Shown here: positions 1 through 8,857 of the stretch, piece after piece | Numbering within the stretch: position 1 is the stretch's first letter | Layout of the letters: every line of letters begins with the position of its first letter | Origin: Pelosinus fermentans | Lineage (GTDB): Bacteria > Bacillota > Negativicutes > DSM-13327 | Reading direction: 5' to 3' | Length of the DNA stretch: 64,000 bases | NCBI GenBank assembly: GCA_002434245.1 | Contig: DJJR01000016.1 | Location: forward strand, 43,243-107,242 | Made by a program: the position numbers and the translations under genes | The notes under the pieces: generated by a model | Seen by the model: only the letters and a program-made list of their open reading frames with translations | What the model was told of the DNA's origin: nothing | Databases searched by the model: none

Positions 1-473
1 AACGTTTGTTTCCTGAATATAATACGCCCACAAAGATTAAAGAGATGGGGTTGGAAAAGTTAGAAGCATATATTCGGGATTGTGGATTATATCACAGTAA
101 GGCTCGCAATATTATGGCGACTTGTGATATTTTATGCCGAGAATATGATGAAAAGGTTCCAGAAACCTTTGAGGAATTAATTACCCTGCCAGGTGTTGGC
201 AGAAAAACGGCAAATGTCGTACTAAGTCAATTATTTAACATTCCGGCAATTGCTGTAGATACTCATGTATTTCGAGTGTCCAATCGACTGGGATTAGCTA
301 AAGGAGATACCCCTTTAACTGTAGAAGAAGGGCTGATGAAAGCGATACCTCGCAATAAATGGAGTGATGCGCATCATTGGCTGATTTGGCATGGACGAAA
401 AATTTGTAAGGCGCGGAAACCAGAATGTAATACCTGTCCTTTAGTCGTGTTATGCCCAAGTAAGATTCTCTAA
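1..473 (+). CDS. nth: Endonuclease III, 5' end cut off by window edge
   Basis: DNA glycosylase/AP lyase that removes oxidised pyrimidines in base excision repair. The visible part (about 157 codons, reading frame open from base 3) starts inside the protein; roughly the first 50-55 residues of the usual ~210 lie upstream of the window. Seen: the helix-hairpin-helix LPGVGRKTANVV containing the catalytic Lys, the VDTHVFRV segment with the catalytic Asp, and the C-terminal [4Fe-4S] motif with exact C-X6-C-X2-C-X5-C spacing (CKARKPECNTCPLVVLC). It is followed after about 60 bases by the cyclophilin gene, which has its own likely promoter. Identification is secure; only the start is unknown. Confidence 0.95.
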   Translation, partial: RLFPEYNTPTKIKEMGLEKLEAYIRDCGLYHSKARNIMATCDILCREYDEKVPETFEELITLPGVGRKTANVVLSQLFNIPAIAVDTHVFRVSNRLGLAKGDTPLTVEEGLMKAIPRNKWSDAHHWLIWHGRKICKARKPECNTCPLVVLCPSKIL

Positions 474-476
474 AGT

Positions 477-504
477 TTGTGATTTTCTGTAGTGATGATA
501 TAAT
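477..504 (+). promoter_or_regulatory. Candidate sigma-A promoter for the cyclophilin gene
   Basis: TTGTGA (477-482), 16-base spacer, then a perfect TATAAT (499-504), about 30 bases before the start codon. The -35 is weak. Seen in sequence; activity is inferred. Confidence 0.5.
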
Positions 505-536
505 AAGAAGGTAATTTAAACTTCGGGAGGAATATC

Positions 537-1142
537 ATGTCAAAGAAGATTGTAAGTATGCTGCTTGTTTTATTTGTACAAGTATTTTTGATTGCCGGGT
601 GTTCTGGTAATACTGGCAATACAGCTAGTCAGGCAGCTCCAGAGAGCACACCGAAACAAACAACGACTGCAAAAAAGAATAGTATAGCCAAATTTGAGAC
701 TTCAAAAGGTGACTTTAAAATAGAATTATTTGAAGATAAAGCACCTGTCACGACTAAGAATTTTATTGATCTGGTAAATAAAAAGTTCTATGATGGATTG
801 ATCTTTCATCGGGTTATCGATGGATTTATGATTCAAGGCGGTGATCCTAAAGGAAACGGCACAGGGGGACCTGGGTATACGATTAAAGATGAGTTTCACC
901 CCGACTTAAAGCATGACAGTGCTGGCGTCCTTTCGATGGCCAATGCAGGACCGAATACAGGTGGATCACAGTTTTTCATTACATTAGCACCTACATCTTG
1001 GTTAGATAAAAAACACGCGGTTTTTGGTAAAGTTACGACTGGTTTAGAGGTTGTCCAAGCAATTGGCAAAGTTAAAGTCGGGGCGAACGACAAGCCGGCA
1101 GAAGATGTTATAATCAAAAAAATTACCATTGAGCAGCCGTAA
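537..1142 (+). CDS. Peptidyl-prolyl cis-trans isomerase, cyclophilin-type lipoprotein
   Basis: Extracytoplasmic prolyl isomerase (201 aa) expected to assist folding of exported proteins. Residues 1-21 form a lipoprotein signal peptide with lipobox LIAG before Cys22, followed by a Ser/Thr/Gln-rich linker (about 23-50). The cyclophilin domain (about 51-200) carries [15 protein letters not shown] with the catalytic Arg, GGSQFFIT, and [13 protein letters not shown] with the conserved Trp that contacts cyclosporin in human CypA. The start is fixed by GGGAGG six bases upstream. The GIY-YIG gene begins ten bases after the stop, so the two are probably cotranscribed. Confident on family; substrates unknown. 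Confidence 0.93.
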   Translation: MSKKIVSMLLVLFVQVFLIAGCSGNTGNTASQAAPESTPKQTTTAKKNSIAKFETSKGDFKIELFEDKAPVTTKNFIDLVNKKFYDGLIFHRVIDGFMIQGGDPKGNGTGGPGYTIKDEFHPDLKHDSAGVLSMANAGPNTGGSQFFITLAPTSWLDKKHAVFGKVTTGLEVVQAIGKVKVGANDKPAEDVIIKKITIEQP

Positions 1143-1152
1143 TGGAATAAAC

Positions 1153-1404
1153 ATGCCATATACATATATTGTTCAATGTGCTGATGGTACTTTATATACT
1201 GGTTGGACAGTGGATTTGGAGAAACGGCTTGCTGCCCACAATGAGGGAATTGGTGCTAAATATACCAGCAGCCGTGTACCGGTAACCCTTGTGTATTGGG
1301 AATCCCAAGAAAATCAAAGTGCTGCACAAAAACGTGAAGCAAGAATAAAAAAAATGCCTCGATGTAAAAAGTTGGATTTAATTCGTGAATTTGTCAATCG
1401 TTAG
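1153..1404 (+). CDS. GIY-YIG nuclease-domain protein (UPF0213/YhbQ type)
   Basis: Single-domain GIY-YIG protein of 83 aa. The GIY-YIG-like motif is Y-IVQCADGTLYTGWT near the N-terminus; Arg and Glu of the catalytic core are visible downstream (EKRLAAHNEG and KREARIK). An upstream in-frame TTG at 1129 would overlap the cyclophilin gene; the ATG at 1153 gives the family's usual N-terminus (MPYTYIVQC), so it is chosen. The ribosome site is weak, which suggests translational coupling to the preceding gene. Members of this family have been linked to DNA repair or structure-specific cleavage, but the role here is unknown. Confidence 0.85.
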   Translation: MPYTYIVQCADGTLYTGWTVDLEKRLAAHNEGIGAKYTSSRVPVTLVYWESQENQSAAQKREARIKKMPRCKKLDLIREFVNR

Positions 1405-1431
1405 CCGATGAGAAAACTATGAATGACAAGG

Positions 1432-1470
1432 ACGCAAAGGTATGTAAACATTGCATGCCGTTGCGTTTTT
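1432..1470 (+). terminator. Intrinsic terminator after the GIY-YIG gene
   Basis: ACGCAA (1432-1437) pairs with TTGCGT (1461-1466); inner GG/CC and ATG/CAT pairs continue the stem with single mismatches, and the right arm runs into TTTTT. Ends the cyclophilin-GIY-YIG transcript. Confidence 0.6.
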
Positions 1471-1492
1471 GTGGTTGAAGGGATTATCGATT

Positions 1493-1521
1493 TTGACACA
1501 TTAGGTTTTACAAGCTACAAT
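1493..1521 (+). promoter_or_regulatory. Strong sigma-A promoter for the ABC-F gene
   Basis: Perfect TTGACA (1493-1498), 17-base spacer, TACAAT (1516-1521). The start site would fall near 1528, about 50 bases before the ABC-F start codon. Confidence 0.75.
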
Positions 1522-1577
1522 AATAAAACATATCGAAAAAAGTTAAAAGAAAAATTTAAACAATGCAGGTGAATAGA

Positions 1578-3134
1578 TTGAGCGTATTAACAGTAGAAAA
1601 TGTAACCCATGGCTTTGGCGGCAGACAAATACTAGAAAATGCATCTTTTCGATTATTAAAAGGAGAACATGTTGGTCTAATTGGAGCAAATGGTGAAGGA
1701 AAATCGACCTTTTTAAATATTATTACAGGGCAATTAATGCCTGATGAAGGTAAGGTAGAATGGTCCAATCGAGTAACAGTCGGTTATTTAGATCAGCACA
1801 CAGTATTGAGCAAAGGAAAAACTATCCGGGAAGCACTGCGGGAAGCTTTTCAAGGCATGTTTGATCTGGAAGCTGAAATGCTGGCGATTTATGATACCAT
1901 GGGGGATGCATCACCTGCAGAGCTAGATAAAATGATGGAAGATGTAGGCGAGATTCAGACCATTTTAGAGACAAACGGTTTTTACATGATTGATGCCAAA
2001 ATCCTTGAAGTAGCTAATGGTTTAGGATTGGCTGAAATCGGTCTTGATAGGGATGTCGCTGATTTAAGTGGCGGGCAAAGAACAAAGGTATTATTAACTA
2101 AACTATTATTGCAGAATCCAACTATTTTACTCTTAGATGAGCCTACGAACTATTTGGATGTAGAGCATATTGAATGGTTAAAGCGGTATTTAAAAGAATA
2201 TGAGAATAGCTTTATCTTAGTCTCTCATGATATTCCTTTCTTAAATGAGGTTGTAAATGTCATTTATCATGTGGAAAATACGATATTGACACGCTATACG
2301 GGAGATTATGAGCAATTTCAGCAACTATACAATATACGTAAAGGGCAAGAGTCAAAAGCTTATGAACGGCAGCAGCAAGAAATTGATCGATTAGAAGACT
2401 TTATTTCCCGTAATAAAGCTCGTATCTCTACTACTGGACGGGCAAAAAGTCGTCAGAAGCAATTAGATAAAATGGAAGTATTGGAAAAGCCGCGGGAGAA
2501 ACCAAAAGCAACCTTTCGTTTTAAAGAAGCAAGAACGCCAAGCCGCATGATTGTTGAGGCTGAGGATTTAGTATTGGGCTATGATGAACCGTTAACGAGA
2601 CCTGTTACATTTCAATTAGAGCGGGGCCAGAAGGTAGCCATTCGTGGTGTCAATGGCTTAGGAAAAACTACGCTTTTAAAAACGATCTTAGGGAAAATTC
2701 AGCCAGTCGCAGGCAAGGTGGAACTTGGTGATAATCTGTACCCAAGTTATTTTGAACAAGAATCCAATCGACATAATAACAATACCGCCATGGAAGAAGT
2801 ATGGCAGGAATATCCTGGTCTAAGCCACTTTGAAGTACGTCAGGCATTAGCTCGTTGTGGATTGACAAATGATCATATCACCAGCCAGATGATGGTATTA
2901 AGCGGTGGTGAAAATGCGAAAGTACGATTATGTAAATTAATGCTGACAGAGGCAAACTGGCTCGTATTAGATGAACCTACCAATCACTTGGATGTAGATG
3001 CCAAAGCAGAGCTGAAAAAAGCTCTCGCTGAATTTAAAGGAACGGTTCTTTTGGTATCTCATGAACCAGACTTCTATGAAGATTGGGTAACACATATCTG
3101 GAACGTCGAAGATTGGACAACAAAAGTTATATAA
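1578..3134 (+). CDS. ABC-F family ATPase (ribosome-associated)
   Basis: Soluble twin-ATPase protein (518 aa from the TTG start) without membrane segments. ABC-F proteins bind the ribosomal E site and act in translation or antibiotic protection. Domain 1 has Walker A GANGEGKST, signature LSGGQRTK and LLLDEPTNYLD; domain 2 has GVNGLGKTT, LSGGENAK and LVLDEPTNHLD. The charged linker between them (about residues 240-310) contains a basic stretch, TTGRAKSRQKQ. Start: an ATG at 1563 has no ribosome site, while the TTG at 1578 follows AGGTG by about six bases and gives the usual MSVLTVENV N-terminus. It has its own promoter and terminator. Which ABC-F subfamily, and whether it confers resistance, cannot be told from sequence. 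Confidence 0.9.
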   Translation: MSVLTVENVTHGFGGRQILENASFRLLKGEHVGLIGANGEGKSTFLNIITGQLMPDEGKVEWSNRVTVGYLDQHTVLSKGKTIREALREAFQGMFDLEAEMLAIYDTMGDASPAELDKMMEDVGEIQTILETNGFYMIDAKILEVANGLGLAEIGLDRDVADLSGGQRTKVLLTKLLLQNPTILLLDEPTNYLDVEHIEWLKRYLKEYENSFILVSHDIPFLNEVVNVIYHVENTILTRYTGDYEQFQQLYNIRKGQESKAYERQQQEIDRLEDFISRNKARISTTGRAKSRQKQLDKMEVLEKPREKPKATFRFKEARTPSRMIVEAEDLVLGYDEPLTRPVTFQLERGQKVAIRGVNGLGKTTLLKTILGKIQPVAGKVELGDNLYPSYFEQESNRHNNNTAMEEVWQEYPGLSHFEVRQALARCGLTNDHITSQMMVLSGGENAKVRLCKLMLTEANWLVLDEPTNHLDVDAKAELKKALAEFKGTVLLVSHEPDFYEDWVTHIWNVEDWTTKVI

Positions 3135-3136
3135 TG

Positions 3137-3180
3137 CATAACAAAAATCGCTTTTGCTGTGAGGAGCGATTTTTGTTATG
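3137..3180. terminator. Bidirectional terminator, 16-bp perfect stem
   Basis: Bases 3137-3152 and 3165-3180 are perfect inverted repeats (CATAACAAAAATCGCT and complement) around a 12-base loop. The T-rich arm serves the ABC-F transcript; the other strand could end the convergent transcript. Confidence 0.85.
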
Positions 3181-3224
3181 TTTAGAAAGATAATATATGG
3201 TTTACGAAAGCAATAAACTGGGAA

Positions 3225-3310
3225 GATTCGAAAAAATACAAAGAGCAGGTCGGATTTTATGGTTATTTCATATTCTCTTCGTAACCTTCGCGTCTTCGCG
3301 GTTCAAAATG
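3225..3310. repeat. Copy of a dispersed intergenic repeat
   Basis: The segment CGAAAAAATACAAAGAGCAG (within 3228-3253) recurs at 50645-50669 with three A/G changes in 25 bases. It is followed here by a GC-richer tract, CTTCGTAACCTTCGCGTCTT, continuing CGCGG. The tract lies between converging genes and has no reading frame. It looks like a family of short non-coding repeats; copy number elsewhere in the genome cannot be seen. Confidence 0.45.
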
Positions 3311-3343
3311 TTTTATTTTTTTAGACACCAAATCACTTTTTTA

Positions 3344-4015
3344 TTAAAATAAAGTGATTTCTTCCCCGGGATTTATGATATGTACAGGAATATTAAAACG
3401 CTCTTCCACGTCTTTTTTGTAGGCTGATGGATCCTGAGCAATGAGAGGCCAAGTGTTATAGTGCATAGGTATGACATTGCAAGGCTTTAATAAATTAGCG
3501 GCTTCGGCAGCATCTGATGGCCCCATGGTGTAATTGTCACCAATTGGCAGAAAGGCATAATCAATTTTTTCTAAACGCCCCAGTAGTGCCATGTCGCCAA
3601 AGATACCTGTATCACCAGCAAAATAGATTGTCTTACCGAAAAAGTTGACAATAAAGCCACAGGCATGACCTCCTGGTATACCTGAGCCGTGGAAGGCAAG
3701 GGTGATTCGCACATAACCGAAATTAAAGGAATGTTTGCCGCCAATATGCATGGCATGAGTAGTACAGCCTTGTTCATTGCAAAACTTAGCGATCTCAGCC
3801 GTGGCAATGACAGTTGCACCTGTGCGTTGGGCAATAGAGACAGTATCACCTAAATGATCATCGTGACCGTGGGAAGTTAGAATATAGTTGCAGTTTATTT
3901 CTTCTGGTGATAGAGTTGCCTTTGGATTACCGGTAAAAAAGGGATCAAATACAATAGAAATTTGATTGTAGGTAAGCTGAAAGCAAGCGTGACCGTGAAA
4001 TTTTAATGTAATCAT
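3344..4015 (-). CDS. Metal-dependent hydrolase, UPF0173 (MBL fold)
   Basis: Small metallo-beta-lactamase-fold enzyme of 223 aa, full length for UPF0173. Seen: MITLKFHGHACFQL at the N-terminus, the metal motif SHGHDDHLGD (HxHxDH), AFHGSG, the FAGDTG motif with its bridging Asp, and a C-terminal IPMHYNTWP His. These proteins are predicted cytosolic Zn hydrolases of unknown substrate. The start follows AGGAGG closely. It faces the ABC-F gene across a bidirectional terminator and the dispersed repeat. Fold is certain; function is not. Confidence 0.88.
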   Translation of the reverse strand: MITLKFHGHACFQLTYNQISIVFDPFFTGNPKATLSPEEINCNYILTSHGHDDHLGDTVSIAQRTGATVIATAEIAKFCNEQGCTTHAMHIGGKHSFNFGYVRITLAFHGSGIPGGHACGFIVNFFGKTIYFAGDTGIFGDMALLGRLEKIDYAFLPIGDNYTMGPSDAAEAANLLKPCNVIPMHYNTWPLIAQDPSAYKKDVEERFNIPVHIINPGEEITLF

Positions 4016-4184
4016 AGTAGCCTCCTGTTATTTTCTCTTATTGATAGTATACAAGGAACTTTCCAGGGAAATCAATATGAAGGTTTAATATATTAAAAAT
4101 TACTGAATAGGGATGCAATTGCAGGATTTTGGCAGTATTTAACGAAATATGTGAGTAATTGGAAAGAAACGGGGGAATGCCTAA

Positions 4185-4853
4185 GTGGGAGTTATGGCAA
4201 GAGGATTATTATTAGGTCTTTTATTTTCCATAATGCCGTTATTTGTATATGCTGCTGACACTCAATTCAAAGAAGGTGACCAAGGGAGTGAAATTGCAGC
4301 AATACAAATGAAGCTAAAGGAAAAAGGCTATAAAATTACCAGGATTAATGGCAAATTTACAGCGGAAACAACGAAGGCTGTTCGCAGTTTTCAAAAGCGG
4401 CAAAAGCTCAAATCTGACGGGATTGTTGAGAATAGAACCTATTATATATTAATGGGAAAAAATTTAGAAATAGGTAATGAAAAGATACAGAATAAGGCAA
4501 AACAAATAACAGATACAGCTAAAACCTATGTAGGGGTACCTTATAAGTTTGGGGGTACTAATCCCAAAGGATTTGATTGTTCTGGTTTTGTTCAATATGT
4601 ATTTAATCAAAGCAAAATATCCTTGCCGCGGGCTGCGGATGCTCAGTATAAGGCGGGGAAAGCAATCAAGCAAAAAGAGCTTAAGCAAGGGGATTTAGTT
4701 TTTTTTAGTACCTATGAAAAAGGCGCTTCCCATTGTGGCATTTATGTAGAGCAGGGTAAATTTATTCATGCATCCAGCCATGGTGTCATGATCAGTCACT
4801 TGGACGAAAGTTACTGGAAGATGCGGTATCTTGGTGCGAGGCGAATGATTTGA
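4185..4853 (+). CDS. Secreted peptidoglycan hydrolase: PG-binding + NlpC/P60
   Basis: Exported cell-wall endopeptidase, 222 aa. Residues 1-24 form a signal peptide (cleavage after VYAA or just before). Residues about 30-90 are a PG_binding_1 domain (GDQGSEIAAIQMKLKEKGY, TTKAVRSFQKRQ). Residues about 105-222 are NlpC/P60 with catalytic Cys in FDCSGFVQYVF, His in SHCGIYV and a third polar residue in HASSHG. Such enzymes typically cut D-Glu-gamma-diamino-acid bonds; in spore formers related proteins act in growth, lysis or the spore cortex. The GTG at 4185 is preceded by GGGGGA at good spacing; an ATG nine bases later is an alternative. It appears to be monocistronic. Confidence 0.9.
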   Translation: MGVMARGLLLGLLFSIMPLFVYAADTQFKEGDQGSEIAAIQMKLKEKGYKITRINGKFTAETTKAVRSFQKRQKLKSDGIVENRTYYILMGKNLEIGNEKIQNKAKQITDTAKTYVGVPYKFGGTNPKGFDCSGFVQYVFNQSKISLPRAADAQYKAGKAIKQKELKQGDLVFFSTYEKGASHCGIYVEQGKFIHASSHGVMISHLDESYWKMRYLGARRMI

Positions 4854-4886
4854 TAATAAACAATAAATAAAAATGTCCTTGAATGC

Positions 4887-4915
4887 TTGACAGTAGTGTA
4901 AAGTTTTGTTATATT
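4887..4915 (+). promoter_or_regulatory. Promoter of the T-box/aroF-tyrA operon
   Basis: Perfect TTGACA (4887-4892), 17-base spacer, TATATT (4910-4915). Transcription would start near 4922, just upstream of the T-box stem I. Confidence 0.75.
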
Positions 4916-4921
4916 ATCATT

Positions 4922-5210
4922 AAATCAAATAAAGAGTTGTAAATATGATGAATAGGATAAGTAAATCGGCAGCATTTTCAGAGAGCCAGGGGGCGGTGTG
5001 ACCTGGTAAATGTACTGATTGAAATACACCTAGGAGTAGCAGGTTGAAAGGTAACAAGTAGACCGTGCCGGAATGCCACCGTTATTAAAGGCTAGAGTAT
5101 CGGGTTAACTGCCTCGTACTCGAAATGTAATCGGCTTGCAATGCAAGCAGGGTGGTACAACGAGTAATAACATCTCGTCCCTGTATAGGGGATGAGGTGT
5201 TTTTTTATTT
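4922..5210 (+). promoter_or_regulatory. T-box leader, predicted tyrosine-specific
   Basis: tRNA-sensing leader controlling aroF-tyrA. Stem I contains CAGAGAGCCAGG (AG bulge and distal stem, about 4978-4990) and the apical hairpin GCCAGG/CCTGG. On its 3' side the specifier region reads GAAA-TAC-ACCTAGGAGTAGC, so the specifier is UAC (5025-5027), a tyrosine codon. The T-box core AGGGTGGTACAACGAG is at 5149-5164. The competing terminator is the stem ACATCTCGTCCCT/AGGGGATGAGGTGT (about 5170-5200) followed by seven T. Uncharged tRNA-Tyr should pair with the specifier and T-box bulge, form the antiterminator and switch on the operon. The specifier assignment agrees with a tyrosine-synthesis operon. 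Confidence 0.92.
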
Positions 5211-5320
5211 ATATAAATAAGGAAGTGGTTAAGCTAATTTATATAAACAAATTTCAATCTGCTATTTATTAAATTGGTGTTTTAAATTTTAAAATAAAAA
5301 ATGTAGAGGAGATACAGATT

Positions 5321-6337
5321 ATGATTATTGTAATGGGACCAGAAGCAACACAAGAGCAAGTACATGTAATAATGAATAAGTTAACGGCTTTAGGTTTAAA
5401 GGTGCATTTGTCAGAAGGGGCGACTCGTACGATCATTGGAATTATTGGTAATAAACAGTTGATTGCTCAATTACCGATAGAGGCGATGGATGGTGTAGAA
5501 AAAACAGTATCTGTAACTGTTGATTACAAATTAGTTAGTCGTGAATTTAAGCAGGATGATACGATTGTGGACGTTGGCGGTATTTTAATTGGTGGGAATC
5601 ATTTGGCAGTTATGGCCGGACCCTGTGCAGTTGAAAGCCGGGAACAGCTATTGCAGTCCGCCTTTATTGTCAAAGAAGCAGGTGCACAATTTTTACGTGG
5701 AGGAGCCTATAAACCCCGAACCTCTCCTTATGCTTTTCAAGGATTAGAGGAAAAGGGACTGGAAATGCTGGCGGAAGCAAGAGCGAAAACGGGACTGAAA
5801 ATAGTGACTGAAGTTGTGGATGTTGAATCAGTACCTGTGGTCAGTTCTTATGCTGATATGCTGCAAATCGGCTCACGCAATATGCAAAATTTCCAGTTGC
5901 TCAAAACAGTAGGAAAAACCAATAAGCCTGTATTATTAAAGCGTGGCTTATCAGCAACTATTAATGAATGGTTGAATGCCGCGGAATATATTATGAGTGA
6001 AGGAAATTACAATGTAGTATTGTGCGAACGCGGTATTCGAACCTATGAAGAATACACGCGAAATACATTGGACTTAAGTGCAGTGGCTGCAGTGAAAAAT
6101 ATTAGTCATCTACCGATTATCGTAGATCCTAGTCATGGTACAGGTCGCTGGAAATTAGTGCGTCCTATGGCCAGAGCTGGTATCGCTGCTGGTGCTGATG
6201 GACTTATGATTGAGGTTCACCCAAATCCTGCGGAAGCTTTATCCGATGGCAAGCAATCTTTAACTCCGGAGAATTTTGAACTGACGATGCAAGAAGTAAA
6301 AACAATTGCCAAGGTCATGGGGAAGGATATGGCATGA
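5321..6337 (+). CDS. aroF: 3-deoxy-7-phosphoheptulonate (DAHP) synthase, AroA-beta type with N-terminal regulatory domain
   Basis: Condenses PEP with erythrose-4-phosphate, the first step of the shikimate pathway. 338 aa. Residues 1-70 form a ferredoxin-like regulatory domain known from Thermotoga DAHP synthase to mediate Tyr/Phe feedback. The TIM barrel follows with [52 protein letters not shown] and DPSHGTGRW. The start is preceded by GAGGAGA. It overlaps tyrA by four bases (ATGA), so the two are translationally coupled under the T-box. Both transcription (tRNA-Tyr) and probably activity (N-terminal domain) would respond to tyrosine. Confidence 0.96.
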   Translation: MIIVMGPEATQEQVHVIMNKLTALGLKVHLSEGATRTIIGIIGNKQLIAQLPIEAMDGVEKTVSVTVDYKLVSREFKQDDTIVDVGGILIGGNHLAVMAGPCAVESREQLLQSAFIVKEAGAQFLRGGAYKPRTSPYAFQGLEEKGLEMLAEARAKTGLKIVTEVVDVESVPVVSSYADMLQIGSRNMQNFQLLKTVGKTNKPVLLKRGLSATINEWLNAAEYIMSEGNYNVVLCERGIRTYEEYTRNTLDLSAVAAVKNISHLPIIVDPSHGTGRWKLVRPMARAGIAAGADGLMIEVHPNPAEALSDGKQSLTPENFELTMQEVKTIAKVMGKDMA

Positions 6338-7215
6338 AGGTGAAGCATATTACAATCATTGGTTTAGGGCTGATTGGTGGCTCTCTTGGTTTAGCATTGA
6401 AAAAGCAGTGTGGAGAAACGTTAAAAGTAACAGGGGTTGATCATGATCAGGAAACGCTAGAACTTGCTGTGCAGCGTGGTGCTGTAGATTATAGTACGAA
6501 TGATTGGAAAAGGGGCGTAGAACAAGCTGATATTATCTTCTTATGTACTCCTGTACTTCAAATCATACAAATTGTAGAACAAATTTTGCCCTATGTAAAA
6601 GTTGGCGGCATTTTAACAGATGTAGGCAGTACGAAAGGGTTCCTAGCAGAAAAACTGCTGTACATGATGCCTTCTGGTGTTCATTATGTAAGTGGGCATC
6701 CTATGACGGGGGTCGAGAGAAGTGGTATTATGGCAGCGGATCGAGAATTATTTAAAGATAAATGGTATATTCTAATTCCAGAAGCATCTACCTCTCCTGA
6801 AGCTGTTGAAATCATCTCTCAGACACTTACTTTGACTGGAGCTAGAATTACTACAATGGATTTATACGATCATGATCAATGTGCGGCAATCATTAGCCAT
6901 ATTCCACATGTAGTAGCTGCTGCTCTTGTGAACCTCTTAGGCAAATATCCAGCTTTGGAGGAAAGTTTTAAATTAGTAGGTGGCGGGTTTCGTGATACTA
7001 CCCGTATTGCTTCTTCTAATGCCGATATGTGGGCAGATATCTGTTTGACAAATTCTCAGCCTATTACCCAAAGCCTATTGCAGGTAAAAGAGTTGCTGGA
7101 TGAAATGATTCAAGCTGTAGAAAAAGCTGATCGTCCAGCCATACATCATTTTTTCAAGAGAGCAAAAGTTCGAAGGGATATTTTAATAGAAGAAACAGAC
7201 TCCCACGTCGTCTAA
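6334..7215 (+). CDS. tyrA: Prephenate dehydrogenase
   Basis: NAD(P)-dependent oxidative decarboxylation of prephenate to 4-hydroxyphenylpyruvate, the committed step to tyrosine. 293 aa. The Rossmann motif [10 protein letters not shown] lies at residues 10-19; [11 protein letters not shown] holds the catalytic His, and [12 protein letters not shown] plus [11 protein letters not shown] belong to the helical dimerisation domain. There is no C-terminal ACT domain, so feedback must come from elsewhere, fitting the T-box and the regulatory domain of AroF. It is the last gene of the operon; a terminator overlaps its stop codon. Confidence 0.95.
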   Translation: MKVKHITIIGLGLIGGSLGLALKKQCGETLKVTGVDHDQETLELAVQRGAVDYSTNDWKRGVEQADIIFLCTPVLQIIQIVEQILPYVKVGGILTDVGSTKGFLAEKLLYMMPSGVHYVSGHPMTGVERSGIMAADRELFKDKWYILIPEASTSPEAVEIISQTLTLTGARITTMDLYDHDQCAAIISHIPHVVAAALVNLLGKYPALEESFKLVGGGFRDTTRIASSNADMWADICLTNSQPITQSLLQVKELLDEMIQAVEKADRPAIHHFFKRAKVRRDILIEETDSHVV

Positions 7216-7238
7216 GAGGCGTGGGAGCCTGTTTTTTT
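7200..7238 (+). terminator. Terminator of aroF-tyrA
   Basis: CTCCCACG (7200-7207) pairs with CGTGGGAG (7220-7227), followed by CCTG and seven T. The left arm lies within the last codons of tyrA. Confidence 0.85.
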
Positions 7239-7258
7239 AGTAGGCAGTAGTTTTTAAA

Positions 7259-8857
7259 TTATTGCGTTACTGCAGCCCAGTTAGCGTTAATGATTTGTGC
7301 CATTAGCTTTTTGCCTTCTATATCTAAATGCAACCCATCCGTAGCATAGCGGAGGGGCAATGTCTGATTTCCATCTGCAAAATAAGGCTCAAGGTCAATG
7401 TAATACCGCTGCTGACGAATAAAGTGATTTACGACAGCAAATTCTTTTTTCCATTCGGGTACGGTGTCTTCATTAAATACCTGCTGAATAGCCTGAGGGT
7501 TAATCGGCGGCAATGTTAGAAAAATTGGCCGAATGCCATGGACTAAGCATTTATCGCGAATCGCACTTAGTTCTTTGATGACTTGGCTGCCGGGTACACC
7601 TCCCCGCAAGCTATTGGTTCCGCCCATAATAATTAGAAACATAGGATGATACGGCAGTACATCTGCCTCAAAGCGACTTAACATAGAAGCAGAAGTATCG
7701 CCGCTTCTGCCTAAATTCATAGTGGGAAAGGATAAATAATTTTGAAAACTATATTCAATATCGGCAGGTGAATAAGAAACTGCACCACCGCCATGGGTGA
7801 TGCTGTCACCCAAAGTAGCTGCATAGTTGCCTAGGGAGCGGTCGACGACAAAGGATTCTGCATTCGAATAAACACCAACGGCGGCGCCGCTTTCATCTAA
7901 GCCGCGAACACGCCAGTAATAGGTGCCAGGGGTGCTTAATGGCGTTTCATCATAGTAATCTGAACCTATAGAAATAATTTGTTGTCTAAGGCGATGACGA
8001 GACGGTTGTACTCCATTGGGATTTTCGGGCGGTGCTGAGGTTAACTCAAATTCATAGGAGGTAGCCCCGGCAATGGGAATCCATGAATATACAGGGTAGA
8101 GAGGTACTGGTATATTGCCAGTCTTATAGCCAGTGTTTGATAGAGGCTTTAGATTTGGGCGCAATGTATGATCAATACGAACTTCAACAGCATCGGAAAA
8201 AACGCCGACTGGATTTCCGGTATAATCCAAAGCCCGAACTCGCCAATAGAAGTGGTCATTGGGATAGCTAGTTAGATTAATGCTATAACCATTCGTAAAT
8301 ACTTCTCGTGAAGAAAGTATCTGAAAGTGGGAAGGAAGTATATCGTTTGGATTTTCAGGAGGAGAGTTTAGTAATTCGATTTCATAATAAACAGCACCTG
8401 GGAGGGGAGTCCACATCAACAGCGGAAAATTAGAAGCAGGTGCATGAATTGGATAATCTATCAAAGAATGGGGTTTATTGTGCACTGCATCTTCTTGATT
8501 CGTGTCAGTCGTTGTTATGGGGGTAAAGTCAGAATAGGAACCTAAAGGATGATGAAATAAGCTATGTGCTGATACTCTAAGATAGGCGCTTTCTGGAAAG
8601 TTCTGATTGATCGTAATTGAATTTTCAAAAGTACGATATTTGATAATGAGGTGTTCTTTCTCTTGAATTTGGTTTACGATTTCTACCTCGTAGTAAGCAA
8701 AATATGATATCGGCGACCAGGTTAACCTATATGTATCTTCTAGATTGGTGATTTCTATAGCTGGTTTATAATTCGTTAAACCAATCCTATCGCTGCCTTC
8801 AATAAAAAATAATAGAACAGTCAGTAGTATTAGTATTAAAAATAAAAATCGTCTCAT
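7259..8857 (-). CDS. Membrane-anchored or secreted SGNH/GDSL hydrolase with Fn3-like repeats
   Basis: Exported esterase/lipase-like protein, 532 aa. An N-terminal hydrophobic segment (MRRFLFLILILLTVLLFF) acts as signal or anchor. Then come about three beta-sandwich repeats; two are nearly parallel, sharing A-YYE-EL, PPENPN and YWRVRALD-G-PVGVFSDA (about residues 140-240 and 250-350). The C-terminal SGNH domain has block I ATLGDSITHGG with catalytic Ser, a Gly block NLGRSGD, block III MGGTNSLRGG and block V DGLHLDIEGK with Asp/His. The ATG at 8857 is used because CAGGTG lies six bases upstream; a GTG nine bases earlier overlaps that site. Substrate unknown; surface carbohydrate or ester cleavage is plausible. 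It converges with tyrA. Confidence 0.85.
   Translation of the reverse strand: MRRFLFLILILLTVLLFFIEGSDRIGLTNYKPAIEITNLEDTYRLTWSPISYFAYYEVEIVNQIQEKEHLIIKYRTFENSITINQNFPESAYLRVSAHSLFHHPLGSYSDFTPITTTDTNQEDAVHNKPHSLIDYPIHAPASNFPLLMWTPLPGAVYYEIELLNSPPENPNDILPSHFQILSSREVFTNGYSINLTSYPNDHFYWRVRALDYTGNPVGVFSDAVEVRIDHTLRPNLKPLSNTGYKTGNIPVPLYPVYSWIPIAGATSYEFELTSAPPENPNGVQPSRHRLRQQIISIGSDYYDETPLSTPGTYYWRVRGLDESGAAVGVYSNAESFVVDRSLGNYAATLGDSITHGGGAVSYSPADIEYSFQNYLSFPTMNLGRSGDTSASMLSRFEADVLPYHPMFLIIMGGTNSLRGGVPGSQVIKELSAIRDKCLVHGIRPIFLTLPPINPQAIQQVFNEDTVPEWKKEFAVVNHFIRQQRYYIDLEPYFADGNQTLPLRYATDGLHLDIEGKKLMAQIINANWAAVTQ

Noticed and set aside
3225..3310. CRISPR array or IS end
   Set aside because: Only one repeat unit at each place, no regular spacers, no transposase or target duplication.
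8083..8271. Plus-strand frame within the SGNH hydrolase gene
   Set aside because: Opposite-strand shadow of a gene with good coding evidence.
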